DNA from: JBBQXK01 sp038251625
GTDB lineage: Bacteria > Pseudomonadota > Alphaproteobacteria > Rhodobacterales > Rhodobacteraceae
NCBI GenBank assembly: GCA_038251625.1
Contig: JBBSBE010000028.1
Location: 1-35,014, forward strand
Length of the DNA: 35,014 bases
Reading direction: 5' to 3'
This document shows positions 16,184 through 23,959 of the stretch, piece after piece (position 1 is the first letter of the stretch; every line of letters starts with the position of its first letter). The translations under genes were made by a program, and so were the position numbers. The notes beneath the pieces are model-generated. The model did not search any database. It was not told the origin of the DNA and saw only the letters and a list, made by a program, of their open reading frames with translations.

Positions 16184-16197
16184 TGGGGTGGGGTGGG
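16181..16197 (+). other. G-quadruplex-forming motif downstream of ptsP
   Basis: GGGTGGGGTGGGGTGGG has four G-tracts separated by single T residues, a pattern known to form very stable quadruplexes. Its first G-tract is also the 3' arm of the preceding hairpin, so the two structures compete. Confidence 0.6.
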
Positions 16198-16477
16198 TCA
16201 CGTGTGTTGCAAGCAGTCACCGGTTTTCCGGCATCCCCAAAGCTAGAATGAAACTGTTACCAATTGGTTAGCGCGGATTAACCGCCTTTTGCCCCCACCC
16301 CGCCGGCCCTGTTCTGTGGCTGCCTTGCCGATTTTCGCCGAAAGGCCATGGCGCCCTTCCCTCAAGGGCCGCTTCTGGCTATGATCCCGCAGGCGCGGAA
16401 TGCCGCGCAAGGGCAGGCGGTCCCGAACAGGGGCCATGATCAGAACGCGCCGTCAGAGCGCGATATCGAGGTAAGGC
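16198..16477. other. intergenic region upstream of the SPOR-lipoprotein operon
   Basis: About 280 bases without a convincing gene. It must hold the promoter of the seven-gene plus-strand operon. Visible elements are the palindrome ACCAATTGGT at 16259-16268 and a small hairpin CCGG-TTTT-CCGG at 16220-16231. No clear -35/-10 pair could be assigned. A 64-codon minus-strand frame inside it (16243-16437) has no supporting features. Confidence 0.4.
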
Positions 16478-17533
16478 ATGGCACGGGCAGCGATCAGCGC
16501 GATGATTCTGGTATGTGCGGGCGTCACGCTCGCAGGATGCGTCGAGGGCAAGGGCCCCTTCGCCGCGAAACCGGCAACCGAAGACGGTGCCGAAGTTGCG
16601 CGCAGCACCACGTCCGTTCGGCTGGTGGACCGCGATGTCGAGGCGCCGCAGGTGTTTCAGGTCACGGATCAGGCCCTCTGGGATGGTCGCCCCTCGCTTG
16701 GCGGCGTCTGGGTTGCTTCTCCCGATGCGGTCGACCCCGAGCGCGTGATCCTGCGCAACGAGGCGAACGGCAAGTTCGTGATCGGCGCGCTGTTCCGGCG
16801 CGAGCGGTTGAACCCCGGCCCGACGCTGCAAATCTCGTCCGACGCCGCAGCGGCCCTTGGCATTCTGGCAGGACAGCCGACCAAGCTCAACGTCACCGCG
16901 CTGCGCCGCGAAGAGGCGCCCGCCACACCGGCCACCGAGGCCGCAAAGCCGATCCTTGATCAGGCGGAAACGGTTGGGACCGAAACGCTGACGGCCAGCG
17001 CCGATGCCGCCATCGCGCGCGCCGCAAGCGGCGCGCCTTCGGCTACCGCACCGGCCGCCGCCCCTGCCCCCGCAGCACCCGAGGCTGCCGTCGAAACCGC
17101 CGCAGCAGAGGTTGCCCCCGCAGCGCCGGAAAAGAAGAAATGGCGTCTTTTCGGCAAGGCCAAGCCCAAGGCGCCGGAAGCCGACATCGCCACCGCCGCC
17201 CTTCCTGAAGATACGGTCGAAGCCAGCGTCCTTCCCGTCGCTGCCGGCGCTGTCGTGGCCCCTGCCCCTATTCCTGCCCCCACGGTTCGGGCCACCGCGC
17301 CCGCCGCCCGTGGCACCAGCATGATCCAGATCGGCATCTTCAGCGTCGAGGCCAACGCAGGCCGCGCCAAGGCTATGCTGGCCAAATCGGGCGTCACCGC
17401 CCGCGTGCTGACCGAAGCAAGCCAGGGCAAGACGTTCTGGCGCGTCGTGGCCGAACCCGCCGCCGACCGCAATGCCACGCTGAAAACGGTGAAATCTGCT
17501 GGCTTCGGGGATGCCTATTTCGTTACCCGCTAG
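16478..17533 (+). CDS. SPOR-domain lipoprotein
   Basis: A 351-residue predicted lipoprotein: the signal sequence ends in the lipobox LAGC with Cys21. An N-terminal region (about 50-145, ending PTKLNVTALRREE) is followed by a long Ala/Pro-rich linker and a C-terminal SPOR domain (about 280-351, SMIQIGIFSVEANAGRAKAML...FWRVVAEP). SPOR domains bind denuded glycan strands at the septum, so a role in cell-wall remodelling or division is likely. GAGG lies 6 bases before the ATG. It is the first gene of a tightly packed operon; the D,D-carboxypeptidase gene starts 10 bases after its stop, a functional match in peptidoglycan metabolism. It resembles RlpA-associated proteins but no RlpA double-psi barrel is evident. 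Confidence 0.88.
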   Translation: MARAAISAMILVCAGVTLAGCVEGKGPFAAKPATEDGAEVARSTTSVRLVDRDVEAPQVFQVTDQALWDGRPSLGGVWVASPDAVDPERVILRNEANGKFVIGALFRRERLNPGPTLQISSDAAAALGILAGQPTKLNVTALRREEAPATPATEAAKPILDQAETVGTETLTASADAAIARAASGAPSATAPAAAPAPAAPEAAVETAAAEVAPAAPEKKKWRLFGKAKPKAPEADIATAALPEDTVEASVLPVAAGAVVAPAPIPAPTVRATAPAARGTSMIQIGIFSVEANAGRAKAMLAKSGVTARVLTEASQGKTFWRVVAEPAADRNATLKTVKSAGFGDAYFVTR

Positions 17534-17543
17534 GAAACTGCCC

Positions 17544-18710
17544 ATGCTGCTGTCACGCCTCTCGCTGCTCGTTGCCGCCTTTGTGCTTGCCGCCCTGCCC
17601 GCGCGCGCATTCGAGACGCGCGCGGGGGCGGCCTGGGTTTATGACATGACAAGCGGTGTGGTCCTGATGGACAAGAATGCCGATGTGGCCCTGCCCCCGG
17701 CCTCGATGTCCAAGCTCATGACGCTGAACATGCTGTTCGAGGCGCTTCGCGACGGGCGGGTGACGATGGACACGGCCTTTGCCGTATCCTCGCGCGCCAA
17801 GGCGATGGGCGGCTCGACGATGTTCCTGAACGAACTGGACAAGCCGACGGTCGAGGAATTGATCCACGGCATCATCATCAACTCGGGCAATGACGCCTGC
17901 GTGGTGGTGGCAGAGGGGCTGGCAGGCAGCGAAGAGAAATTCGCAGAACTGATGACAGAGCGCGGCCATGCCATCGGGCTAACCCATTCGGTGTTCAAGA
18001 ACGCGTCGGGCTGGCCCGCCGAGGGGCATGTGATGTCGGTCCGCGATCTCGGGCTGGTCGCCAAGCGACTGATCGCCGATTTCCCCGAATTCTATCCGTT
18101 CTTTGCGATGACCGAGTTCAACTACAAGGATCGCGCGCCCGCCAACAGCCACAACCGCAACCCCCTGCTGCGCATCACCGGCGGCGACTGGACAGCGGAT
18201 GGCCTGAAGACGGGGCACACCTCCGAAGCGGGCTTTGGCCTTGTTGGCTCGGCCAAGCGGGGCGACCGGAGGGTGATTTTCGTCATCTCCGGCCTGGACT
18301 CGGAAAAGGACCGCGCCGAGGAAAGCGAGGCGCTGGCCAACTGGGCCTTCCGCCAGTTCGTGCAAAAGACCGTGGCCAGGGCAGGCCAGACCGTGGCCGA
18401 GGCCGAGGTTTTCATGGGTGCCGCCCCGCGCGTGGCGCTGGTGCCGGGGCAGGACGTGACGCTTCTTCTGCCTGCACAGGTGCAGGACAGCGTGAAAGCG
18501 GAAGTGATCTACAACGGCCCCTTGCTGCCCCCCGTCAAGGCGGGCACGGCGGTGGCAGAGCTTGTGGTGCACGTGCCCGATCTGCCCGACGCCCGCATCC
18601 CCCTGCTGGCCGCCAATGATGTGGCCAAAGGCGGCTTCTTTACCCGCCTCTCCGCCGCTGCCGGATCGCTGATGACCCGGGTCGCGGGAAGCACCGCCCC
18701 CGCCAGCTGA
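17544..18710 (+). CDS. D-alanyl-D-alanine carboxypeptidase (PBP5/6 type)
   Basis: A 388-residue exported enzyme that trims the terminal D-Ala from peptidoglycan stem peptides. The signal peptide ends near ALPARA (residue 22). The three penicillin-binding motifs are complete: SxxK as S54-M-S-K57, SGN at 114-116, and KTG at 222-224. The C-terminal PBP5-like beta domain is at about 285-375. The ATG at 17544 follows GGAAA; the longer frame to 17511 overlaps the SPOR gene. Its stop and the tmk start share a base (TGATG), which indicates translational coupling. Confidence 0.94.
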   Translation: MLLSRLSLLVAAFVLAALPARAFETRAGAAWVYDMTSGVVLMDKNADVALPPASMSKLMTLNMLFEALRDGRVTMDTAFAVSSRAKAMGGSTMFLNELDKPTVEELIHGIIINSGNDACVVVAEGLAGSEEKFAELMTERGHAIGLTHSVFKNASGWPAEGHVMSVRDLGLVAKRLIADFPEFYPFFAMTEFNYKDRAPANSHNRNPLLRITGGDWTADGLKTGHTSEAGFGLVGSAKRGDRRVIFVISGLDSEKDRAEESEALANWAFRQFVQKTVARAGQTVAEAEVFMGAAPRVALVPGQDVTLLLPAQVQDSVKAEVIYNGPLLPPVKAGTAVAELVVHVPDLPDARIPLLAANDVAKGGFFTRLSAAAGSLMTRVAGSTAPAS

Positions 18711-19321
18711 TGTTTCTCAGCTTCGAGGGGATCGACGGATCGGGCAAAAGCACGCAAGCCCGCCTTCTGGCAGAAACCTTGCGCGCGCGCGGCCGCGCCG
18801 TCACCCTGACCCGCGAACCCGGCGGCAGCCCCGGCGCCGAGGAAATCCGCCGCCTTGTGCTCGAGGGCGATCCTGCCCGCTGGTCGCCGGAAACCGAGAT
18901 CCTGCTTTTCACAGCCGCCCGCCGCGACCATCTGGAACGCACCATCCGCCCGGCCCTGGCCCGTGGCGAGGTGGTGATCTGCGACCGTTTCGCCGACAGC
19001 ACGCGGATGTATCAGGGGCTGTCACGCGGAAACGGCCCCGACCTGCGCGCCATGGTCGATGATCTGCACGCCCGGATGATCGGGGTCGAGCCTGACCTGA
19101 CCTTCCTGATCGACCTTGACCCCGCCACAGGCCACGCCCGCGCCACCGCGCGCAAAGGCGCCGAACAGCGGTTCGAGGATATGGGGGCAGACCTTCAGGC
19201 CCGCATGCGCGATGGGTTTCTCGCCCTCGCCGCCGCTCATCCCCGCTTTCGCGTGATCAATGGCGCGGGCGGGGCAGAGGCCGTCGCCGCCACGGTCCTT
19301 GCCGCCTTCGACGCGGCATGA
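18710..19321 (+). CDS. tmk: thymidylate kinase
   Basis: Phosphorylates dTMP to dTDP. The 203-residue protein has the P-loop FEGIDGSGKST near the N-terminus, the dTMP-binding TREPGGSPGAEEIR, the DRF motif in VICDRFADSTRMYQG, and the LID region RKGAEQRFEDM. The start overlaps the carboxypeptidase stop by one base and its own stop overlaps holB by four bases (ATGA). tmk next to holB is a widely conserved order that links dTTP supply to the replisome. Confidence 0.96.
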   Translation: MFLSFEGIDGSGKSTQARLLAETLRARGRAVTLTREPGGSPGAEEIRRLVLEGDPARWSPETEILLFTAARRDHLERTIRPALARGEVVICDRFADSTRMYQGLSRGNGPDLRAMVDDLHARMIGVEPDLTFLIDLDPATGHARATARKGAEQRFEDMGADLQARMRDGFLALAAAHPRFRVINGAGGAEAVAATVLAAFDAA

Positions 19322-20466
19322 CGCGCGCGCCCCGCACGCATGACGCAGAGGCGGCCCTCCTGCCCGAGCCTGACCGGCTGGCGGGCCTGCCCCATCCCCG
19401 CGAAACCGCCCGCCTGTTCGGCCACGCCGAGGCAGAGGCGGCCTTTCTGGCCGCCCATGCCGAGGGGCGCGCGCATCATGCCTGGCTGATCACCGGGCCA
19501 AAGGGGATCGGCAAGGCCACACTCGCCTGGCGCATCGCGCAGTTTCTGCTGACCCTGCCGGACGGCGATGGCCTGTTCGGCGCACCACCACCGCCAAACA
19601 GCCTTGACGTGGACCGCGACAACCCCGTGGCCCACCGCCTGCGCGCCCTCTCTGAGCCGCGCAATTTCCTGCTGCGGCGGGGGCCGAACAGCACCGGCAA
19701 GGGCCTGTCGCAGGTGATCCGCGTGGATGAGGTGCGTGGCCTGCGGGCGTTTCTGGGCCTCAAGGCCACCGATGGCGGCCCGCGCACCGTGATCATCGAC
19801 TGCGCGGACGAGATGAACCCCGCCGCCGCCAACGCCATCCTGAAATGGCTGGAAGAACCGCCCCCCGGTGTCACCTTCCTGATCGTCGCGCATCAGCCCG
19901 CGCGGCTTCTGCCCACCATACGCTCGCGCTGCCGCGCGCTGCGCCTGTCGCCGCTTGGCCCCGCCGATCTGGCACTGGCACTGGCGCAGGCGGGGGTCGA
20001 GGCGCCGAACCCCGTGGCGCTGGCCGAACTTGCGGGCGGGTCGGTGGGTGCTGCGGCTGCCTTGACGGAAGCCGGGGGGTTGGAGACTTACGCAGCCCTC
20101 GTCTCGCTTCTCGCCTCCCTGCCCCGCCTTGACCGCCCCGCCGCCATCGCCTTTGCCGATGCCGCCGCAAAGCGGGGCGAAGAGGCGCGGTTCGACCTCG
20201 CCGTCGGCCTGATCGACACCGCCCTTGCACGCCTTGCCCGCACCGGCGCCACCGGTGCGCCCCCGCCCGAAGCCGCCCCCGGCGAGGCGGAAACGCTGGC
20301 CCGCCTTGCGCCATCCCCCCATGCCGCGCGCGCCTGGGCCGACCTTGCTGCCAGCCTTGCCGCCCGCGCCCGCGCGGGCAAGGCGGTCAACCTTGACCCT
20401 GCCGCGCTAATCCTTGATATGGTCCTGAAGGTAGACGACGCGGCGGGCGCCCTGGCCCCGAGGTGA
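19318..20466 (+). CDS. holB: DNA polymerase III delta' subunit
   Basis: A 382-residue clamp-loader subunit. The P-loop region reads GPKGIGKA (residues 60-67): the Ser/Thr after Lys is Ala, in keeping with delta' not being an ATPase. The motif DEMNPAAANAILKWLEEPP and the SRC motif (TIRSRCRALRLSP), which contributes the arginine finger to the neighbouring subunit, are present. The Cys-rich zinc module of many clamp-loader subunits is absent. It overlaps tmk by four bases, and its stop lies within the Shine-Dalgarno of the next gene. Confidence 0.93.
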   Translation: MTRAPRTHDAEAALLPEPDRLAGLPHPRETARLFGHAEAEAAFLAAHAEGRAHHAWLITGPKGIGKATLAWRIAQFLLTLPDGDGLFGAPPPPNSLDVDRDNPVAHRLRALSEPRNFLLRRGPNSTGKGLSQVIRVDEVRGLRAFLGLKATDGGPRTVIIDCADEMNPAAANAILKWLEEPPPGVTFLIVAHQPARLLPTIRSRCRALRLSPLGPADLALALAQAGVEAPNPVALAELAGGSVGAAAALTEAGGLETYAALVSLLASLPRLDRPAAIAFADAAAKRGEEARFDLAVGLIDTALARLARTGATGAPPPEAAPGEAETLARLAPSPHAARAWADLAASLAARARAGKAVNLDPAALILDMVLKVDDAAGALAPR

Positions 20467-20471
20467 GCCAG

Positions 20472-21269
20472 ATGACCCCCGAACCACCCCAGATCGTCGA
20501 CAGCCACTGCCACCTCGATTTCCCCGAATTTGCCGGCGAATTGCCCGATGTGATCGCCCGTGCACGCGCGGCGGGGGTGGCCCGTATGGTCACGATCTGC
20601 ACGCGGCTCGATCAGGAACCGAACGTCCGCGCCATCGCCGAGGCGCATGAGGGCGTCTACTACGCCGCAGGCGTGCATCCGATGCGCGCGCATGAGGAAC
20701 CGCTGACAACCGTCGAACGCCTTTGTGCCTTCGCACAGCATCCAAAATTCGTTGCGATCGGCGAAACCGGCCTTGATTACCACTACACCGCAGAGACAAA
20801 GGCCGTGCAGCAGGAAAGCCTGCGCATCCATATTGCGGCCGCTCGGCAGACCGGCCTGCCCCTCATCATCCACGCACGCGACGCCGATGACGATATCGCC
20901 CGCATCCTGACGGACGAATTCCGCGCGGGCGCCTATCCATGTGTGATGCACTGCTTTTCCTCGGGCGCGGCACTGGCCGATGCGGCGCTTGCCTTGGGTT
21001 TCTACCTCTCCATGTCGGGCATCGCGGCTTTCCCCAAAAGCCACGACCTGCGCGCCATCTTCGCCGCCGCCCCGCGTGACAGGATCCTGCTGGAAACCGA
21101 CAGCCCTTACCTTGCCCCTCCGCCCCATCGCGGGCGCCGCAACGAACCAGCCTACACCGCCCATACTGCGCGCGCGGGGGCAGAGGCGCTGGGGATGTCG
21201 CTGCCCGAATTCGCGGCCCTCACCACCGCCAATTTCGACCGGCTGTTCCAAAAGGCAAAGGCCGCCTGA
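20472..21269 (+). CDS. tatD: TatD-family metal-dependent DNase/hydrolase
   Basis: A 265-residue TIM-barrel hydrolase. Metal-binding motifs are visible: DSHCHLDF near the N-terminus, GETGLDYHY, the histidines in IIHARDAD and MHCFSSG, and the C-terminal ETDSPYLAPPPHRGRRNEP. TatD proteins act as 3'-5' exonucleases and possibly in other repair or quality-control roles. Two starts are possible: GTG at 20463, overlapping the holB stop as GTGA, or ATG at 20472, preceded by GAGGTGA at 20460-20466. The ATG is preferred because its Shine-Dalgarno is strong. In related genomes metG often precedes tatD; it is absent here. Confidence 0.92.
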   Translation: MTPEPPQIVDSHCHLDFPEFAGELPDVIARARAAGVARMVTICTRLDQEPNVRAIAEAHEGVYYAAGVHPMRAHEEPLTTVERLCAFAQHPKFVAIGETGLDYHYTAETKAVQQESLRIHIAAARQTGLPLIIHARDADDDIARILTDEFRAGAYPCVMHCFSSGAALADAALALGFYLSMSGIAAFPKSHDLRAIFAAAPRDRILLETDSPYLAPPPHRGRRNEPAYTAHTARAGAEALGMSLPEFAALTTANFDRLFQKAKAA

Positions 21270-22070
21270 ATGGACAGCATGCGCTTCACCATCCTTGGCT
21301 GCGGCTCTTCGGGCGGGGTGCCGCGCCTGGGCGGCGACTGGGGCGATTGCGACCCGTCAAACCCCAAGAACCGCCGCCGCCGCTGTTCGCTGCTGGTGGA
21401 ACGGGTCGGCGCTGCCGGCACCACCCGCGTGCTGATCGACACCTCGCCCGACATGCGCGAGCAATTGCTGCAGGCAGGCGTCGGCACGCTGGATGCCGTG
21501 GTCTATACCCACAGCCACGCCGACCACGTGCACGGCCTTGATGATCTGCGCCAGATCGTCTTCAACCTGCGCGCCCGTCTGCCCGTCTGGGCCGATGCGC
21601 CCACGCAAGAGGCGCTGCTCAACCGCTTCGGCTATGCCTTCACGCAGCCAGAGGATTCGCCCTATCCGCCGATCCTGACCCTGCACACCATCCATGGCCC
21701 GGTCACGATGGCCGGTCAGGGCGGCCCCGTCACGCTGACCCCCTTTACCGTCGATCACGGCTCGATGGAGGCTTTGGGTTTTCGCATCGGCAATCTGGCC
21801 TACCTGCCCGATGCCGTGGGCATCCCCGAGGAAAGCTGGGCAAAGCTGCACGGCCTCGATGTCTGGATCGTCGATGCGCTGCGCCGCAAGCCGCACCCCA
21901 CCCATGCCCATCTGGCCATGACGCTGGACTGGATCGCCCGCGCCGCACCGGCCCGCGCGGTGCTGACGAACATGCACGTGGATCTTGACCACGCCACGCT
22001 GGATGCAGAAACACCCGCCCACATCACGCCAGCCTATGATGGCATGGTGATCGACCTGCCCATGCCCTGA
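21270..22070 (+). CDS. MBL-fold metallohydrolase (PhnP-like)
   Basis: A 266-residue metallo-beta-lactamase-fold protein. The metal motif THSHADH supplies His81, His83, Asp85 and His86; further ligands are the His in FTVDHG and Asp in AYLPDAVG, with NMHVDLDH near the end. The opening FTILGCGSSGGVPRLGGDWG and the cysteines after it are typical of the PhnP-like subgroup, which hydrolyses cyclic phosphodiesters. No phn genes are nearby, so PhnP function is not claimed. The start ATG directly follows the tatD stop; a second ATG three codons on is possible. This tatD-MBL pair is conserved in alphaproteobacteria. Confidence 0.9.
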   Translation: MDSMRFTILGCGSSGGVPRLGGDWGDCDPSNPKNRRRRCSLLVERVGAAGTTRVLIDTSPDMREQLLQAGVGTLDAVVYTHSHADHVHGLDDLRQIVFNLRARLPVWADAPTQEALLNRFGYAFTQPEDSPYPPILTLHTIHGPVTMAGQGGPVTLTPFTVDHGSMEALGFRIGNLAYLPDAVGIPEESWAKLHGLDVWIVDALRRKPHPTHAHLAMTLDWIARAAPARAVLTNMHVDLDHATLDAETPAHITPAYDGMVIDLPMP

Positions 22071-23005
22071 TGCAGGCGCTTCTCGATGTCATCCTGCCCG
22101 TCTTCGTGGTCCTGGGTTTCGGCTATGCGGCGGTCTGGCGCGGGCTGATCCTCGACAGCGGGATCGACGGGCTGATGCGCTTTGCGCAGAACTTTGCCAT
22201 CCCCTGCCTGCTTTTCCGCTCCATCGCGCGGCTCGACCTTGCGACCGCCTATGACCTGGCGCTGCTGCTGGCGTTCTATGCGGGCGCCGCTGTTGCGGCG
22301 ATTACGGCCTACACGCTGGCCCGTACCGTCTTTGCCCGCAGCCCGACCGATGCCATCGCCATCGCCTTTGCGGCCAGCTTTTCCAACACCCTGCTTCTTG
22401 GTCTGCCCATCACCGAACGTGCCTATGGCGCCGATGCGCTGGCGGGCAATTACGCCATCATCTCCTTCCACGCCCCCCTGATCTATGCCCTCGGAATCAC
22501 GGTGATGGAGGTTGCGCGCTCGCGCGGGCAGGCACTCTCCCGTCGTGCGATCGCGGGCCAGATCGGGCGCGCGATCCTGACCCAACCGCTGGTGATGGGT
22601 ATCCTTGCGGGGCTTGCCGTCAACCTCAGCGGCCTGCCGTTGCCCGCCATCCTGTGGTCCGCCATCGGGCTGATGGTGCAGGCGGCGATCCCTGCGGCGC
22701 TTTTCGGCCTTGGCGGCGTGCTCTACCGCTACCGGCCCGAAGGTGACGGGCGCACGATTGCCGTGATCATCGGCGCCTCGCTGGTGCTGCACCCCGCCGT
22801 CACGCTGGGCCTTGGCCTTGCACTTGGCCTCAGCACAGATCAGATGCGCTCGGCCGTGCTGACGGCGGCCATGGCGCCGGGCGTCAACGCCTATCTTTTC
22901 GCGCATGGCTACGGCGCCGCCCGCCGGGTTGCGGCGTCATCGGTGCTGTTGGGCACCGCCGCCTGCATCTTCACGACATGGGCCTGGCTGCATTTCCTGC
23001 CCTAG
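22070..23005 (+). CDS. AEC-family transporter (auxin efflux carrier type)
   Basis: A 311-residue membrane protein with about ten hydrophobic segments and the AEC pattern: LPVFVVLGFGYAAVWRG at the start, NFAIPCLLFRSIA in the first half, FAASFSNTLLLGLPI with the conserved Asn, and APGVNAYLFAHGY near the end. Bacterial AEC proteins include malonate and malate/lactate transporters; the substrate here cannot be read. The ATG overlaps the MBL stop by one base (TGATG), so it is the last gene of the operon although functionally unrelated. Its TAG stop shares the CTAG palindrome with the stop of the convergent permease gene. Confidence 0.9.
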   Translation: MQALLDVILPVFVVLGFGYAAVWRGLILDSGIDGLMRFAQNFAIPCLLFRSIARLDLATAYDLALLLAFYAGAAVAAITAYTLARTVFARSPTDAIAIAFAASFSNTLLLGLPITERAYGADALAGNYAIISFHAPLIYALGITVMEVARSRGQALSRRAIAGQIGRAILTQPLVMGILAGLAVNLSGLPLPAILWSAIGLMVQAAIPAALFGLGGVLYRYRPEGDGRTIAVIIGASLVLHPAVTLGLGLALGLSTDQMRSAVLTAAMAPGVNAYLFAHGYGAARRVAASSVLLGTAACIFTTWAWLHFLP

Positions 23006-23955
23006 GCGGGCGAGAGGCCGCGCATCCGTTCCGACCGGCGGCGCAAAAGCTCCACCACCGTCAATAGCCCGATCGACACCACCACAAGGATCGCGGCCAC
23101 GGCCAGGATCGACGGGCTGATCTGTTCGCGAATGCCGTTCCACATCGCGCGCGGAATCGTCTGCTGCTCGTGGCTGCCGATGAAGAGCACCACCACCACC
23201 TCGTCGAACGAGGTGACAAACGCGAAAAGCGCGCCCGATACCACGCCCGGCGTGATCAGCGGCAATTGCACCTTGAAGAACGTGGTCACCGGCCCCGCGC
23301 CAAGGCTGGCCGAGGCGCGCAGCAGCGACCGGTCGAACCCCAGAAGCGTGGCCGTGACCGTGATGATGACAAAGGGGATGCCCAGCGTCGCATGCGCCAG
23401 CACCACGCCCAGATAGGTGCCCGCCAGCCGCCCGCAGGCCGGATCGAGCCCCAGCCCCACGAACATCGCGCAAGGGTTGGAGTAGAAGAAGAACAGACCC
23501 GTCGCGGTGATGATGATCGGCACGATCATCGGCGAAATCAGGATCGCCATGATCGCCTTGCGATAGGGCATCTCGGGCCGTGAAAGCCCAAGCGCCGCGA
23601 TGGTGCCCAGCACGGTGGCAAGGATGGTTGAGAAGAACCCGATGATGACCGAGTTCTTGGCCGCCTGCACCCAGGACGCATTCGCCCACACGTCCGACCA
23701 CCAGTTGCCATCGCGCGCCGCATCGGGCGCGATCATCCCGAAGGTCAGAAGGTTGTCATACCACCGCGACGAATAACCGGCGGGATCGAAGGTCAGCATT
23801 TCGCGGGTGAAGGTGAAATAGGGCTCGGCATTGAACGACAGCGGGATGATGATCAGGATCGGCGCGATCAGAAAGACAAAGATCGCGCCGCAGATCGCCC
23901 GGTAGGCCCAGGCCCAGGTCCGCTCCAGCGGAGTGGCGTAGATCGGCAGTTTCAT
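23002..23955 (-). CDS. ABC transporter permease, polyamine/opine type (PotC/PotI-like)
   Basis: A 317-residue inner-membrane permease with about six membrane segments and the EAA loop ASASLGAGPVTTFFKVQLPLITPGV, which docks to the ATPase. It is closest to the PotC/YdcV branch of the spermidine/putrescine permease family. A periplasmic insertion of about 60 residues (about 42-100) separates the first two membrane segments. It starts four bases after the stop of the other permease and ends the minus-strand operon at a stop shared with the AEC gene. Confidence 0.92.
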   Translation of the reverse strand: MKLPIYATPLERTWAWAYRAICGAIFVFLIAPILIIIPLSFNAEPYFTFTREMLTFDPAGYSSRWYDNLLTFGMIAPDAARDGNWWSDVWANASWVQAAKNSVIIGFFSTILATVLGTIAALGLSRPEMPYRKAIMAILISPMIVPIIITATGLFFFYSNPCAMFVGLGLDPACGRLAGTYLGVVLAHATLGIPFVIITVTATLLGFDRSLLRASASLGAGPVTTFFKVQLPLITPGVVSGALFAFVTSFDEVVVVLFIGSHEQQTIPRAMWNGIREQISPSILAVAAILVVVSIGLLTVVELLRRRSERMRGLSPA

Positions 23956-23959
23956 GGCC

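Noticed and set aside
13445..16201. 918-codon open frame antisense to ptsP
   Set aside because: Its peptide is His/Arg/Gln-rich without family motifs, and the opposite strand encodes a complete ptsP. Long antisense frames are usual in GC-rich DNA.
16243..16437. 64-codon minus-strand frame in the gap before the SPOR gene
   Set aside because: Arg-rich peptide without motif, signal or ribosome site; consistent with chance in GC-rich sequence.
21270..22070. Assignment of the MBL hydrolase as PhnP of phosphonate breakdown
   Set aside because: No phn genes are present; the protein is part of a conserved housekeeping operon next to tatD.
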